DNA of 64,000 bases from Montifringilla adamsi. Taxonomy: Eukaryota; Chordata; Aves; Passeriformes; Passeridae. The stretch covers positions 6,009,677-6,073,676 of the forward strand of contig JAGGNK010008670.1 in assembly GCA_017590115.1 (NCBI GenBank), given 5' to 3'. A program made the position numbers and the translations under genes. How positions within the stretch are numbered: the stretch's first letter is position 1; each line of letters opens with the position of its first letter. Positions 1 through 17,100 of this stretch are shown in pieces. Below the pieces are notes generated by a model. That model made no database searches, was not told where the DNA came from, and worked only from the letters and a program-made list of their open reading frames with translations.

Positions 1-3291
<3,291 letters not shown>

Positions 3292-3349
3292 CTGACTCTT
3301 GCAAGTATCTATATACCAGGAAGTTAACCTCATCACTGCTTATACTCAT
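3292..3349 (-). CDS. TBL1XR1: TBL1XR1 first coding exon, coding part (start codon and LisH helix 1)
   Basis: The exon spans 3394-3292 and its coding part is 58 nt. It begins with ATG at 3349-3347 and encodes MSISSDEVNFLVYRYLQES plus the first base of the next glycine. This is the N-terminus of TBL1XR1, with the LisH signature VNFLVYRYLQESG formed across the splice. The donor is TCAG|GTGAGT, with GT at 3291-3290; phase 1 matches the next exon, which supplies the other two bases of glycine. The start context is favourable (A at -3). No other ATG continues in this frame upstream. The whole gene is on the minus strand, and the remaining coding exons, including all WD40 repeats, lie to the left of this window. 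The reading frame is intact. Identification rests on recognised protein sequence plus splice phase. Confidence 0.96.
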
Positions 3350-3394
3350 CTTTATTCCCAGTTAAACCATGAGGTCACAACAAAGGACACAATC
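3350..3394 (-). other. TBL1XR1: TBL1XR1 5'UTR part of the start-codon exon
   Basis: These 45 nt lie between the splice acceptor (minus strand TTTGCAG|GATTGTG, AG at 3396-3395, with a T-rich tract behind it) and the TBL1XR1 start codon. Because an acceptor lies upstream, at least one further noncoding exon must exist to the right. The segment contains a minimal upstream ORF, annotated separately. Confidence 0.88.
3362..3370 (-). promoter_or_regulatory. Minimal upstream ORF (ATG GTT TAA) in the TBL1XR1 leader
   Basis: On the minus strand ATG GTT TAA reads from 3370 to 3362, ending 12 nt before the main ATG at 3349. The context has C at -3 and G at +4, so initiation would be moderate. Start-stop-like upstream ORFs this close to the main start usually lower translation or force leaky scanning. 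The effect here is inferred; only the ORF is seen. If the exon at 42612-42676 is spliced on, this ATG becomes an internal codon of a longer upstream ORF in the same frame. Confidence 0.6.
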
Positions 3395-6300
3395 CTGCAA
3401 ATAATAAAAAAAAGTAGGTCAATTAAATATTTTTAGTACCTAATAGGTATTTCCCAACAAATGCTGTATTTATAAAGTAAGTAGCTCCCTGGCAACCTAG
3501 ACAATGGCTTTATTTTATAATGCAAATAAGTCTACTGGAGTCATTAAAAAGTCATTTGTCTCACCACAAAATAAAGGTCAGTAAATTAAATATTAACGGG
3601 CTGGATTCTCACATGATGCAAGTTGGTATGGACTGGGGAACTCTGCTGTTTAATACTAAAAGTACTAAAAAAGGCATCCTATCACAGGTTTTAAAAAATA
3701 ACAAAGTTTCATCCAATCTACATGACTGCCATGGAACACATTTTTTATAACATGGGTCTCTCCCTGCCTGGTTAACAAAGACCAAAAACTTCGTTTCAAT
3801 TGACATCCAGGCAGGTTCTCACTTTTACATTCTCATCTACTCCAATTTTCAGGTGTTCCTGCTCTAGTGAAAAGGTGCAGAACAGAGTGAGCTACAACAT
3901 TGTCTGTTCAAACAAGCCCAGCCTACCCCACCAAAGACTAGAAAACATCTCAGCCATACCTTTTGGCTTTGCAACAGGAATACTTGACATTAGAAACAAA
4001 CTTTAAACTTTAGTAACGTTTCCCTAGGGTTTCAATCAGTGCTTCAAAAATATTGATGGGATATATATATTTACACACACACAATTTTTTTTTAGAAAGA
4101 CAAATCATGTATCAGGCTATATATACTTTTGATCATAAACTTGGAAAATATGAGGCAGCAGCAATCTTTAAGACATGAAGAGACAGAATGCAGTGTTTTT
4201 TCTAACCCGAAGTCTCATTTTTGAGAACATTCTCATGATGCCTGAATGTTTGAAAACTGACCTTTCCAAGTAAACAAGTGAAAACATCAGCTTTCAGAAC
4301 ATGTTATGAAATAACGTCCACCTCCTGTTCCAATTATCTGTCCAGCACTTTCTATCAGCAAACCTTCCCAGGTTTTTACCCAGCTGACCACCACCATTGC
4401 TTTTCCTACAGAACTGGAGTCTGAGAAGGCAAAGTGACTTTCCTACTGTTACTTGACAAAGTTTTACCTGGGATGTGATGTAAAAAGTACTAGAGAGTGA
4501 CTTTTCCTACAACAGGGCTCCTGCCACATGGCTGCATGGACAGGCCACTTGCCACTGCTGCTCCAGTGGGGAAGTGTTGGACACAAGATCCAATTAAACA
4601 CCTCAAGAAGAGCAGAGGCTAAAGGATTAACTTGGGTATGAAAATGAATTTATTTGCCTGAAACCACACACAGACATCCCCAAACCTGCCCCAGGCACGT
4701 GGTCACCCAGCTCACAGCCAGGCTGTGGGGGGAGATGGCTTTAGTTTCTTAAGGAAAAATATAAAATTTCAGTTCTACTTAAATCCTTTTCATTTCTAAA
4801 GGAAAAAGCTGCCCCAGGACAATGACTTCTACTTAGTGCAACAGGACTGGTACAGGAATGCACATTGATACCAACCCTACCCACCTCTCCACAGCCCCAG
4901 CCACACCTGAGGAACAAGACATCACTGTCAAACTCCACTATATACTTTGAGGACTTGTTTACTGAGCAGAATGTAAAATAAATGGCATTTTTAGCCATTT
5001 CATGCATTAGCAACCAATTCCAGCATGTGCAGGACCAAAAACTGATTTTATTTAGCTAAGTTTTGTTACCATACATGGACCAAATTATCTTTAAGATTGT
5101 TTTTAACAGAAAAATGCTGTAGGAAGAGGAACAATATTTTCCTTCAGAGGAGAAGGCAATTAACTTTAAAGAGACTCATAAAGCAGGTTTTTTTATATTA
5201 CGTATACACACACAAATGGCAGTGTTTGTTTCATGGGTCTGTCACAGAGTTTCAAAATCTTGCTGCATCACCAAAAACGATAGATCAAACCACAGAAATC
5301 GGATGAAAGTGCTATTTGTCACACAGAGAGATCCTGAATTATTTATACAAAGAGGGCTCCCCCCCTCAAAGCAGAACCGTGCAGGTGCCACATCAATTCA
5401 CCTGTTATGTAGCTGGGTAGCTGAAGGGAAAAAAAACCAAAACTCAACGTTTTGCTTGTCTGTCAAAAGTGTTCTGCACCCCAGATGAATCAAAGCAGCC
5501 TCATTTTTCCTAGGCTGGTTCCGAGTGTTTTGCACAAGCAGCTCTGGTCCTGCCCAGCCATCAGGAGGTGGCACTGCAGCACCAGCTGTGGCACCCTGGC
5601 CACCAGAAAAACACAGAAACAGCCCCAATAAACACACAGTTTGCCTGGTGAGTGGCTTGAAACTGGAAAGGGTGCAAAAGGTTCCAGTGTTTTAACAAAA
5701 TACTGCTTTGCACATATTTTCAGTGCTCTGGAAGGGCTTTTCTGTGTTTACCCCACACCAGGCCCCGTGGCTCGGGCAGAGCCTGGGGACAGCATCCCAC
5801 AGCCAAGTGACACAAGAAATGTCAGAAGAAGGAGCAGGAGCAAGCCACCTTCCTTCCAACCCTAAGCAAAACGTCATGTTAAAGAGAAAATACAGTAGAA
5901 GAAGATACAATAATTATTTCCCTGTGACACATTCTGAATTCACACCAGGCTTACACTGCCCACTCTCACATTGTTTGTGACAACGGACCCATGCATGTAC
6001 ACATGTACCCCACATCCTAAAAAAATTACTTCATCAATGCTGGCTAATTCCCCCAGATTCACCATTTTCACAAGCAATCAACTACACATTTTGGACACTT
6101 TAATAGATATTAATATTGCTCTTCATTTTATCTGCAGAAATTAAATCACCGAAGAGACACGTAAAAATGAGACAAAAATAAGAAGTTAACACGTAATTCC
6201 TAGCAGTCTTAGATTTGCAGCCTAATTTGTATGGGGACAATTATAACATCTTAAAATATTTGCAGCTTTATGCCCCAAACCCATTCTAAAAATGTAATGA

Positions 6301-6520
6301 GATCCTTAAGGACCTTTTTCTTTCTTGCCCTTAGAAACATTCCAGGTCTTCCTCAAAACATTCTGAGGAATTACATGGTAAAGTATGATGCACCCACACT
6401 GCTGTTTTAGATCCAATTATGCTTTTAAAGGAAATCTCTCCCACTTGCCTCTACTTTTATTTTGCACCCTGGAGCAGGCACAGCACATGTGAAGCTGATT
6501 CCTCACTGGTAAAACCAGGA

Positions 6521-6544
6521 TTAAATAAATAAATAAATAAAATA
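6521..6544 (+). repeat. (AAAT)n microsatellite
   Basis: About five TAAA units, uninterrupted. Confidence 0.9.
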
Positions 6545-7600
6545 CCCCATGACAGGTAAAAAAATGATGGGCATGAGAGCTTATGAACAATGCTCAAATT
6601 GCTCATGGGACCACACCAGGGTCGATATTCCCTGCTCAAAAGCAAGTCCATTTCAGCAGGCCTCTTCCCAGGTTTTATTTCCCTTCCCAGAGGATGGGCC
6701 TGTAGTTTGTAACACCACTGCTCAGTTAGAATCAGCACAACATCCAGATATCTCAGGTAATTTTTAAGACTGCTACAGAAAGTCCCTGAAGTCCCAAAAT
6801 TTATCAGGCATAACACATATCAGCCATAAAAGCCAACTGTCTATAGAGATGCTAGCCTTGAGATTTACTCAGTGACAGGTCAGAAGCAGACAAGACACAC
6901 ACCTGTGCTTTAGACAAACTGACCCGCTCATTCCATGCCAGGAATCACACAAAAAATTCATTTGGAAGCTACTTTTTCCAAAGGAAACTAGGTTTCTTAT
7001 CCCAGAGACAACACCAGCTCTGGCTTTGCTCCCAGCCTGGCAGAAGTGTGTCTGTGTTTCTGTGCCCAAGGCAGATGGGGCAGGTCCCACCCCAGCACCT
7101 CTGTCCCTTGAGTACCATTCACACACTTCATACCTGGGACAAAATTTACAACTAAAATCCATTAAAAAGGAGATAGAATTCCACTCTCACCAACACCAGG
7201 TCTAATCAGTGCCCAGCGGTGCAAACCTGGCTGTGCTTCTGACAAATCATTATTCCACTCCACATGTTTGTGCTAGCTTTGTACTCCTTGTCCAGGCTCA
7301 TGCCCAATGCTGGAGAACAGATGCCACCCGATATGGCTCCTGGCCTAATAGGTTTTTTGGCTGTTTAGGGGTTTTTTTTCAGACAAACCCAAACTGCCAG
7401 AGAAAGTTTATACATCAGATTATTACTGGGTATCTCTTAATCACCATTTGATAATGTATACTGGAGTTACACTACAATTAGAGTTATTGTATCATCAAAT
7501 AACAGCCTAAGAAAGTGATATTTCTGCAGTTGTAGGTGGGCTCCAACATTCCCAATAGGTAGGGTAACAGGAAAACCTGACAGGCTGCTGTGAATAATAA

Positions 7601-7635
7601 AACATACCAATCATTAAAACATACCAATCATTAGT
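7601..7635 (+). repeat. Perfect tandem duplication, about 18-bp unit
   Basis: AAAACATACCAATCATT is immediately repeated in this stretch. The local sequence is AT-rich and unique otherwise. Confidence 0.85.
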
Positions 7636-9687
7636 TTGATACCAAATATGATATGTTAAAGGGAGCAGCTAATGCTCTGGGTAGCTCTGATGAATGCTTA
7701 ATGTTCAGACATAAACACACATTTATCCATGGAAAACAGAACTCTGGCTACAGAAACAATAATAGCCCTACAACAGAAATATTGCCATTAGAGCTTTTAT
7801 TTTTTCCTCTTTTGCAAGAAATCCAGACAAGTATTTTGCTAGCACATGTGCACATAGACATTTTATCAATTCTTGCTTAAGAGTATTTCTTGGTTTTAAT
7901 GGTCATGATGGTTAAAATAAAAAGTGCAAAGGGTGCAGTTTCAATCCAGCCACTCAGACCAAATTCCTGGAGGTGTGAGGTTTCAGCAGGAATTCATTCA
8001 GATACCAAAGCCACTACAGGTTACAGAACTGGAGATTTAAACCACAAAACACCATTCCTTGTGGCTGCTGTTCTACTAAAGCTTTTTCCAAATGCTCTTC
8101 CCCAAGACATGGTGGGTCCATCCCCAATGGCTGAGGAAATTCCTAAGTTTATATCCAAAGAAGAGTTCTGCATAGCCCTTTAGAAATGCTTTATAAAGGA
8201 AAACTCATAAAATTAATTAGCGGTTCCTTTACATCAAGCATGCAATCTATGACTCGTGTTGTACATCATTCTGCGTAAGAATTTATTAAACACCAATTTC
8301 AATCAAAATGAACATTTTATCACACTGTAAAAAGGAAAGAAAAGGTTGACTTTTCTTCAAGTGTACCAACTACTTGCTCTAAAGACTCCTATTTGCTCTT
8401 TCATATCTTCACTTGAGTGATGGCAGCCAATATTGTGTTGGGCACAGTGCAATTGAACCCTTAGGAAAGTTCTCCTACTACCTGATGATCTGCAGTTAGG
8501 AATTCTAACATTCTGAATGAAAAGAAAAACATTTTTTCAAGTTAAATGCCCAAGTGTTTTCTGTAATATCTCAAAATAGTGCTCTCATTTTCTGCATTTT
8601 TACCTGTGCCTCTAAATTGCTATTAGCTAAATGCCCTTTTGTTTAAGATTTAATAATATGTCAGATGTGCACTTGCACAAAAATTATCTGTAATTCTATC
8701 TTAGGAACCTTCTTACTGATTTCTCATATCATCAGGCTTTGCTACTTTTCCTTCTAGTAATTTAAACCAAGAGATGCTTCTCATGTTCATTATTTAACTT
8801 TATTGGTTTGCTTTTAACCTCAGGAATACAGCTTAATTTCTGAACACTAAAAAAAAATAACTTTTCCTTTCCTCATCTGAATTGCCTTCCTTAGCTCAGG
8901 CAATAAATATTTGTATTCTGTACTTCAGCTTTAGTGACCTAATTTATGGCAACAGTCTCTGCCTTTCCATGCCAATTTGAGAGTATGAAGAATACAAGAT
9001 GACAAAGCCAGTCTGAAATCTTCTGAAGAAAAAGAATTACAACCCTGAAAGGGAAGAGAAGGAAAAAAATAAAAACCAAACAAAACCCACAACAAAACAC
9101 AAAACCATCCAGAACCTTGGCTAAAAGTAAGTTACTGTCTACTTATCTAAAAAATGCAGCCCAGTCCTGAGTACAGTTACAAAATATGCTGCAGATGAAG
9201 CCCATTTGTTGATTTTGCCTAGAGCAAAGTAGTATTTAATTACTGAACTCCGAATCTCCTCCCCAAAGTCCCATGCTGTGTGACCCAGGAGGCTGGAATT
9301 CCGGATGTGACAGCACAGACACAGGCGACAGCATATCCAGTGTTGTGTTTCCACAGCTATGGCTACACAGCTGCAAACTTCTGTGCTTTCTGGAGTTGAA
9401 AATACATCTTCCTAGACAGCTATAGGGCATCTTGCAGTGATTCTTGGCAGCCACATTTTGTAAATCCCTAGGCTGACCAAAGACGCAGGGATATTTCTGG
9501 TATTGACACTTTATTCAACCTTTTAGGTTCTTAAACCTTTTTTTCTTTTTGTTATTACAATGCAACGCCAAAAGAAATGATGTTTGGGGAAGATTCTCCT
9601 TATTTCCTGTATCAGAATAATAAAGTCATATTGTTTATCAGTATTTTAAAGACTTTTCAACTCTCTGGATAACAATGAAAGTAGACA

Positions 9688-9749
9688 CAGATGGACTAAA
9701 GGATCTCCAGAGGTCCCTTCTAACGCCAATCATTCTGTGATTCTGTGAC
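9688..9749 (+). mobile_element. CR1 3'-end fragment
   Basis: The segment from 'atggactaaaggatctc' to two ATTCTGTG octamers (9732-9739, 9740-9747) matches the familiar avian CR1 3' terminus ('…gatctccagaggtcccttc…', then octamer repeats). It is plus-oriented and severely 5'-truncated, leaving only about 60 bp. The octamer pair is the clearest diagnostic. Confidence 0.85.
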
Positions 9750-12700
9750 ATCTCTTTAAAGGCACAACTCTCCTGCATGACAATCACAACCTTGCTGAAA
9801 TGGAGCTAGTCCTGATACATCCTCCTGCAGATGCAAATATGTTCCTTTATAACTGAAAAGCCAAACTCAGCTGCTCAGAACATGCAGTAAAACCTCCAGC
9901 ACTAAGTCCTGCCTCATTTTTGATTACTTCATGAAAGCCATCCCTCCCTGACTCCCTTAAGATCCTAAGCCCAAACATCTTGTTTAGTGAAGGATTTTTA
10001 ATTACAGAGCTCAGGCTCCCTGATGGAGACAAACTAGGATTAAGTGAAAACGGTCCAGATATAGTCGTTCAAAGATTAAACCACCACCCTCTTTCAATAC
10101 TTGAATAATTATCATAACACACCAGGAAATATAGCTAAACATTATGAAATGCTCCTGGATCAATTGCCTAATCCAGACCAAAGGTATTTTTAAAAAGAAA
10201 GAACCTGTGGCTTGATGGGATGACCTTCAGGGTTAGACTGTCCTACCCACACACAAGTTGGACAGATGATTATGGCAGCAAAACTGCAAATATGGCATCT
10301 GTAAAACTGATTAGGAAGTGATTGGTCCTAACTGATGACCAGAATTAGCAGAATCATCTGAGGGAGCACTGGGGTAGGTTTGGCCAGCATGGATTACTTC
10401 AAGATGACCTGCAAGGTCCAAATTCTAGGCTCTGTGTGCTAAGTATATCTCTGTAACGGAGAGGGAAGCACCAGACAAATGCTGGGCATTCCTCCAGGGA
10501 GAGACATCTGTCCATCTGTCCCTCAAAAAGGGAAAATCACCTTATTAGAGGGGCATCTCAGGAACAGTGGTAACATCAAACAAGCTCTGCAGCTTCCATT
10601 CTTAGCCCATTAGAAGGACGTCCCTTTAGACAGTTACAGTCCTTCAGGAATACCTAATTCCAATAAAGACAGACTTCTGCAATCAAACTTTTAGACCCTG
10701 TCTCAAGCAGGCTTTGTGAAATTGTTCGATGGCTTTACTAAGTGCTAAAATAGCTGCCTGCTAATGCTGCCTGGATCTAGACACAGAACAGCTGCTGGAA
10801 TCAAGTCCAAGATAGGTGAAAACTGGAAAAAGCCTTTTCTGCAACGTTGTTTAAATTCCTCTATATGCCTTTTTGGCATGCACCTGGTGTTAAGCATGCA
10901 ACTATATGGCTGCTGATCTCCTGTGCCGCATTAAAGCCTTTGCAAGAAATTAATTATGGATGAATGTGGGAGCACACCCATTAAACCTCACTTGGATCAA
11001 ACTGTGTAAAAAATTCTGAGAAAATAACAGATTGAGAAGAGCCCTTGAGTCAGTCAAAATGAGCCCCATCAAGGGCTTCTGCTGAGACTAAGGAGGGGAG
11101 GGGCAAGGTCCAAAAGTGATTTTCTATTTGTGAACACCACCACTGAAAATAAACACAACTCCTGTGGTTCAATCTTTTTGATCAAGAATCTGTAAAAATT
11201 AACAGCTAAACGGGGTTAAAAATCTCCATACCGTGCTAAGTTTCTGCTCTCACTTGATTTATTCTCATTTTCACTGCTAGAAAACCCACTAAATAACATG
11301 GCCTGTAAGTCTGATCAGGACTATTCCATTTTTTCCAATATGTTCTTCCTGATGTTCCCACAATAGATCATTCAGGGCTCTAAGGGACTGTGTCAATTGA
11401 ATTGAATGATGTGGTCGCCTGCTGGTACATAAATGCAAAAGCAAAGCTGAGGGGGTTTATTTTCAAAATAGGAGACATTGATCCTGTGACAATGTTCCAT
11501 TACCCTGACTTTATTTCTATTAGAGACAGTGATTACATCTACATCAATTGCTTGAGCTGATGGATACTGGTGCACTAACAGTGACACAGTTTTTCACTAG
11601 GCTGCTGCTGGATGCTCATGGCTTACAAAACAAGACTCATTCTCCAGCTAATGCCACTTATTTCTCCATGGAAAACTACTGCAGTTTGGGCAGACTTTCA
11701 TAATTAGTCAGTTCTCAGCTGTCTGTGGTTTTTTGGGGGAGTTTTGTGTGTTCTGTAAATCTTACTGTGGAATGGTGATTAGTGATTGTATAGCCTGGCA
11801 TGGATTCTATTTGTTATGATTAAAATATTTACATTGCTACCTGCTGGTAATAAAACAGCAGATGTAGCTCCCAGAAGCAGCTGTGGGAAGGTATTTCTGC
11901 ACTCCTACAACAGCAGCCCTATCTTGACTGGGGTTTTTCCATATGGCTGTATGGGCTCCTCTTCCCTTTTCATGCAGTGTCACCCTTTTGCAGCTTCTGC
12001 CCACTGCCCTTGCTATCTTTCCTGAGCTGGTGATCCATCTTCCAGCTTTCATCTCTCGATCTGACATCCGATCTCAAGCCTGTGGCCACACATTTGCCCT
12101 GGTTTTCACCTCCTCACCATGCACTGCCTACACATACTCTGCACTCCTAATCCCATCTCTCCAGAGCATTCATCTGTGCCTCCTTCTATCACTCCTTTTT
12201 CCACGTCCTTCTTTCATTACTTTTCCATTATGACATAAGTTGCTAACATTTTGCACAAATAAATTCTGCTGATTGAAAGAAAAAAAATCAATTTATCAAC
12301 AACAGTGTTTTCTAGTCCAAGTAAACCCTGTTCCCTTTATTTGTCCTTGTTTGTTTAGCCTGGTGCCCTGAGTCATGTCCTGAACAGCCTGCAGGAGAAA
12401 GGCCTTTGTCTGACGCACTTCAGTGTATTTACCAGCATGGGTTCCCTCACTCCTGATAAGGAAGTTTTTTAATGTTGCCATAACAACAAGAATTCGAGGT
12501 GATTCAGAGTGACCCCTGCACAGAGTAACCAAGCACAGCTCTGAGTTCCCAGCACCTGAACAGGTGCAGAAACTGGGAGCAGAGCAGGTCTGCAGAGCCA
12601 GCCAGCACCTCCCCTCTGCCCCAAGCTGCTGCTACAGCTCAGCACAGCGTGTTAGCTGGGCACCTCCTTGCTCAGGTCCATTTCAGACTGCACACCTAGA

Positions 12701-14122
12701 ATTTTTGCACAACCAGCAGCAAAATAAAAAGACTCCAAATTGTGCTCTGTGGTGTGACTGGGGACTTGCAAGGCTGAGGTTGCAGGGATCCAAGCAGCCC
12801 TTGCCCAGCAGTTCTGAGAGCAGTGAATTCTGCTGGAAACACTCATTGGTGGCCACTTCTGCCTGATGGTGCTGGAATAAGCTTTTTTCCCCAAAACATT
12901 GTATTTTTAGGTTTTATTAAGGTTGATATAATTACTTGGGTAACTACATTAAATTTCTGCAGGTCTTTGGGGACTGGTTCCTCTTCCCTAGTGAACAAAC
13001 AAATTAAAACTGCGTATCAGTCTGGGCACAGACAGCTCCATGAACACGACCTTGCCCAACAAAGGATCCACTCCCTCATTTACCCTGCCCCTCAGGTCTG
13101 AGCCTGAACACTTCTCTCAGCTTTTTAAGCACCCACAAAGTTATTTGGGCAGGTATTATTTTCAGTGTAAGAAGTTGACAGAACTACTCCATAAATAATA
13201 CTGACAACGTAAATGGAGCAGGAGAAGCATTTCCTGGAGTGAAAGGATGCTCTGTATGTGCGTGAGCATCTTTCCTGACCCCTACATTATTTTAGAAAAC
13301 ATCAGGGATTATCAGGCACAGCACAGCTTCAGCAGTGTTGAGGATATAAACATGTGAAAAAGAGAGAGGCAGTAACGAGGTGCTCAGTGCACAGAACAGG
13401 TCTTGAAGAGGCTTTGATCCATTCTAAACGCAAATAAACCCAGCTTATTTCCCCATAGTTAAGCCTAGGCTTTTATGCCTTTCCCATGAGAAAAAAAGTT
13501 TTGGAATTATGTACTCTGGCAGAATCTAATTTGGGAATAAATAATTTTTCTGAAATTCCTTTGTGATGCATAAAAGCTGCCAATTCTTTTCCTGAGGCAG
13601 ATGTCTTGTTGAACAGTAACAGCTCTGAGTCCCGGGTTTCTGAAAAATTAAGGATGAAACACAAAACCACTGTGAGGGAATACTATAATGGGGTGGAAAA
13701 GTAAAAAAATCCAACCTAACAACCCCACAGGACGTAGAGAAGATCCCTTAGTTACAATTTATTGAAATTTCAAGTCAAGAAAATATGAACTGTTAACAAG
13801 GAAAGAATTTCCAGCTTTAGTGGCCATTAATCACAGAATCAGCTGAAGAGCAACTACATCAGAACCTGCTACTTACTGAAGAGGAGGCCAGATTTCTTAA
13901 TCTATTTTTAAATTTGGGATGAAGAAAAAGAAGAGGGTGCCCTTTGGACAGGGAAAACAATTAATTAGTTATACTAACAATGCTGGGGTTTGTTGTGATT
14001 TTTTTAATTAAAAAAACCTTAAATATCACTGACATCTTAGGACAAGGTCAGTATTACTCATGAGTTGTGGATTAATGGCATACAGGTAGATTGGTACTTG
14101 TGAACATTAATAGCAGAAATAC

Positions 14123-14150
14123 ACTGCACTTGAAACACTGCACTTGAAAC
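14123..14150 (+). repeat. Perfect tandem duplication, 14-bp unit
   Basis: ACTGCACTTGAAAC occurs twice, back to back, at 14123-14136 and 14137-14150. Confidence 0.9.
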
Positions 14151-17100
14151 AAGCTTTTCTCCATTTACCCAGATATTAAACATGCTAAAAATCTAAAAAT
14201 TTGGTATCAAAAATATAGGCTAACATTCATCATATTTAGTATTCAAACTTTTCCACAGCCATGAAACACATCCTAAAGCCTGGAATAAATTAAATGTAAA
14301 ATGACAAGTTCTTCTAGCCCCAATATGTTCACCTCAAGAGATTTAAAGACGTGTAACTCACAACTGACTGCAGCATTATGCATGAATGGAGTTCTAAAGA
14401 AAGCTTAAGAAAGTTTACCCTCACATTAAAAACTCAACTCTGCTTTGCCCAAGCAGTTTCACATCCACCTCTGTTCACCAAAGCAGCCTGAAACGAGCCT
14501 GTGGGAATCTGCAGGTAAACAACCATTATGAGTACAGGATCTTGAAAAAAGTGGAAACCCCCCCACTTTTTGCCAAACCAAAAGTCCCAGATAACGTGTT
14601 TCTGCAACTGGTCACATGAATGCCAAACCAGAATACGTGTGAACCTCCAAGAGCCACGTCTACTCCCACACTCCGGCACTATCCCTGCCCTACTGGTTTC
14701 TAATCTGCAAAAAAAGCCTCCTTTCCTCATACCACTACACCAATACCACCTACAACACCATCTTATTCTGAAATAAAACCAAAAGCAACACGAGTATGAA
14801 AAAGTGCAAACCACAGCTCTGAGCCTTTAAGGAGCCATCTGAGAACTACAGCACATTTTTGTTCAGGAATAATCAATGAGGACAAATGACAGAAATCAGT
14901 AAACAACATCAGGTGCAAAAGGGCGGTACAAAACCATCTTCACCTAGGGTTTTGTTCAATCATTAAAGACCAATTAGCAGAAAAAATATTAAATCAGATG
15001 TTGCTCATTAAAAAAAAAAAAAGATGCATTAATTAAAATGAATTTAACACTTACAAATTTATTTCAGAAAAAGGGTCTATGAAGTGGATCAGAAACCAAC
15101 TGTATTCACTTTGGCACCTCAAATTTTAATTTCAGGTGAACTTTGAAGTTAGGCAGCTAAATTTTCCAGAAGCACCTAGATCACTTAGATGCCATATTGG
15201 AATTATTTCTAAAGAACAGGATGTGAAGTTCTTGCCTTTTGTGTCTACTTCCTACCAAGACCCATCTCTCAAAAGCAATTTCAAAAGAAAGGAATTAAGA
15301 AACAAGCACTGTCTGACAAACATTATTTGTGGTATTCAAAGAGGCAGAGCTCTTCTTACTTGTTAAACTTAAATTAAATATTAGGGAAGGAATACCCATG
15401 ATCTCAGCCCTGCTACAGACACTGGGCATGGCCACTGAGGAACAGGAGTGTTGCAGCTTCAGACAGCCCTGATTCATTGTCCTAGGCAGTGACACAGCAT
15501 CGTCACTGTCCTCATCCTATTTTCCATCTGCAACTGAAAATACCAGCAATGTGAGACCAATGTAAACAATTCCCATTTCTTTTTTCACTGCTCTGTATGT
15601 CAATCTGCAATACTGGTGTGATCTGTCATGAAGTAATAGAGGAATAAAGCAACAGCAACCCCAGCAACATCTCAGAGCTGCCAAGGCAGGAGGGAGGGAA
15701 GAGTGTGTTCCTGAGACAGCCTGGAAAAGGTGGCCAGAGGTGGGGTCGGGACCACAGGGGTCAGTCACTAGGGCAGAGTGCTGCTTTACTTTTACAAAAT
15801 CAAAGACTGGGCATTATTCTTGGGCCACCATTCTGTCATCATGGTCCTTTCAGGGCTCAGGAGGCAGTGAGGTGACAACCAAGGGACGAGAGGGGCAGTG
15901 CAGTGACCCTCGGTCCAGGCTCACTGTGGGACTGGACACAAGAGACCCTGGTGGGCACACAGGCAGCTCTGACAAAAACACCTCAGCCCCAGGAACTCTG
16001 CAACAAGGGACAGATTGTTTTCCAAGCCTGCAACTATCTCTTCCCTTAATTTATACAATTTTCAGTTTCTGCTACAGGAACCACCCTCAGTGCAGACACT
16101 GCATCTCTCCATCCCTACATCCTACTCTGTGCAATACTCAAATCTGACTGTGGAGGTTTTCATGAGTAAAACCTGGACTGTCTAGGTATTAGTGCTGTGT
16201 ATTTTGGCAGAGACATCTCCATCTATATTAGCTATACCCAAAGTTCAATAAGAAGTTGTATTGATTTTTCCCTTCAAGCATATATATATTTGATGAAAAA
16301 CTCACTCGTGCCTCCAAAAGCTGCCTAGACATTAAGCTGATCCCCCTTCTGCCTTCAGCATCTGCTTTTTTTTTTTCCTCAAAATGAAGCTGTACCAGGG
16401 GTCTTTTGACAGAACATTAAGAATAGCATGTATGCTGAAGTGATATGCCTCTAATACATGGAAGAGGCACACGACACTGTCAGTGCCATCAGCCTCCTTG
16501 ACCAGATTTTCCATACCCTGCAATATACCTTTTTTTTTTTTAACTGGGAACTGTTCCAATATCTGAATCATCAGGACAAGTCTTTTCTTTCACAGAAAGC
16601 CCTGAAAAACAAAAACAAGCTTCTTTCCTTGCCTGTAGAAATTGGGATATTTTGCCTAACTCAAATTATCCCACACTAAGGACAACTTTGAATAAATGCC
16701 AAATTCTGATAATTCATCAGTGCTTAAGTCTAAAGGCATATTTATACTACTGTAAAGGAAAAATTCCCAGAGATGGGATGATTGTGCCTGCCATAACACA
16801 GCCCCAGACAGCTCCTACACATTGCAAAGTCACCTGCATCTCTAGAAGTAATTGAATTGTTGATCTTAGAAGATTAAAGCAACACACCAAATGCTCCTCT
16901 TGCTAATTTGGCACTCTACAGAAGGTCCAACTGGTAAGAGGAGCCTGAACACACCTGTACAAGAATATATAATGACATTCAAAAATACATTTAAAAGTAG
17001 TTTAAAAGAACACTGTTTTGCTTTTCTGTATAGCATACAGGATATAAAACAGCTATACTAAAGCAGCCTGTGGTATATAAAGTTTTTGTTTTGTGAAAGA

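Noticed and set aside
16332..16571. 79-codon minus-strand frame with some helix-like composition
   Set aside because: It runs through T-rich homopolymers read as poly-Lys and has no splice-site pair or recognised homology.
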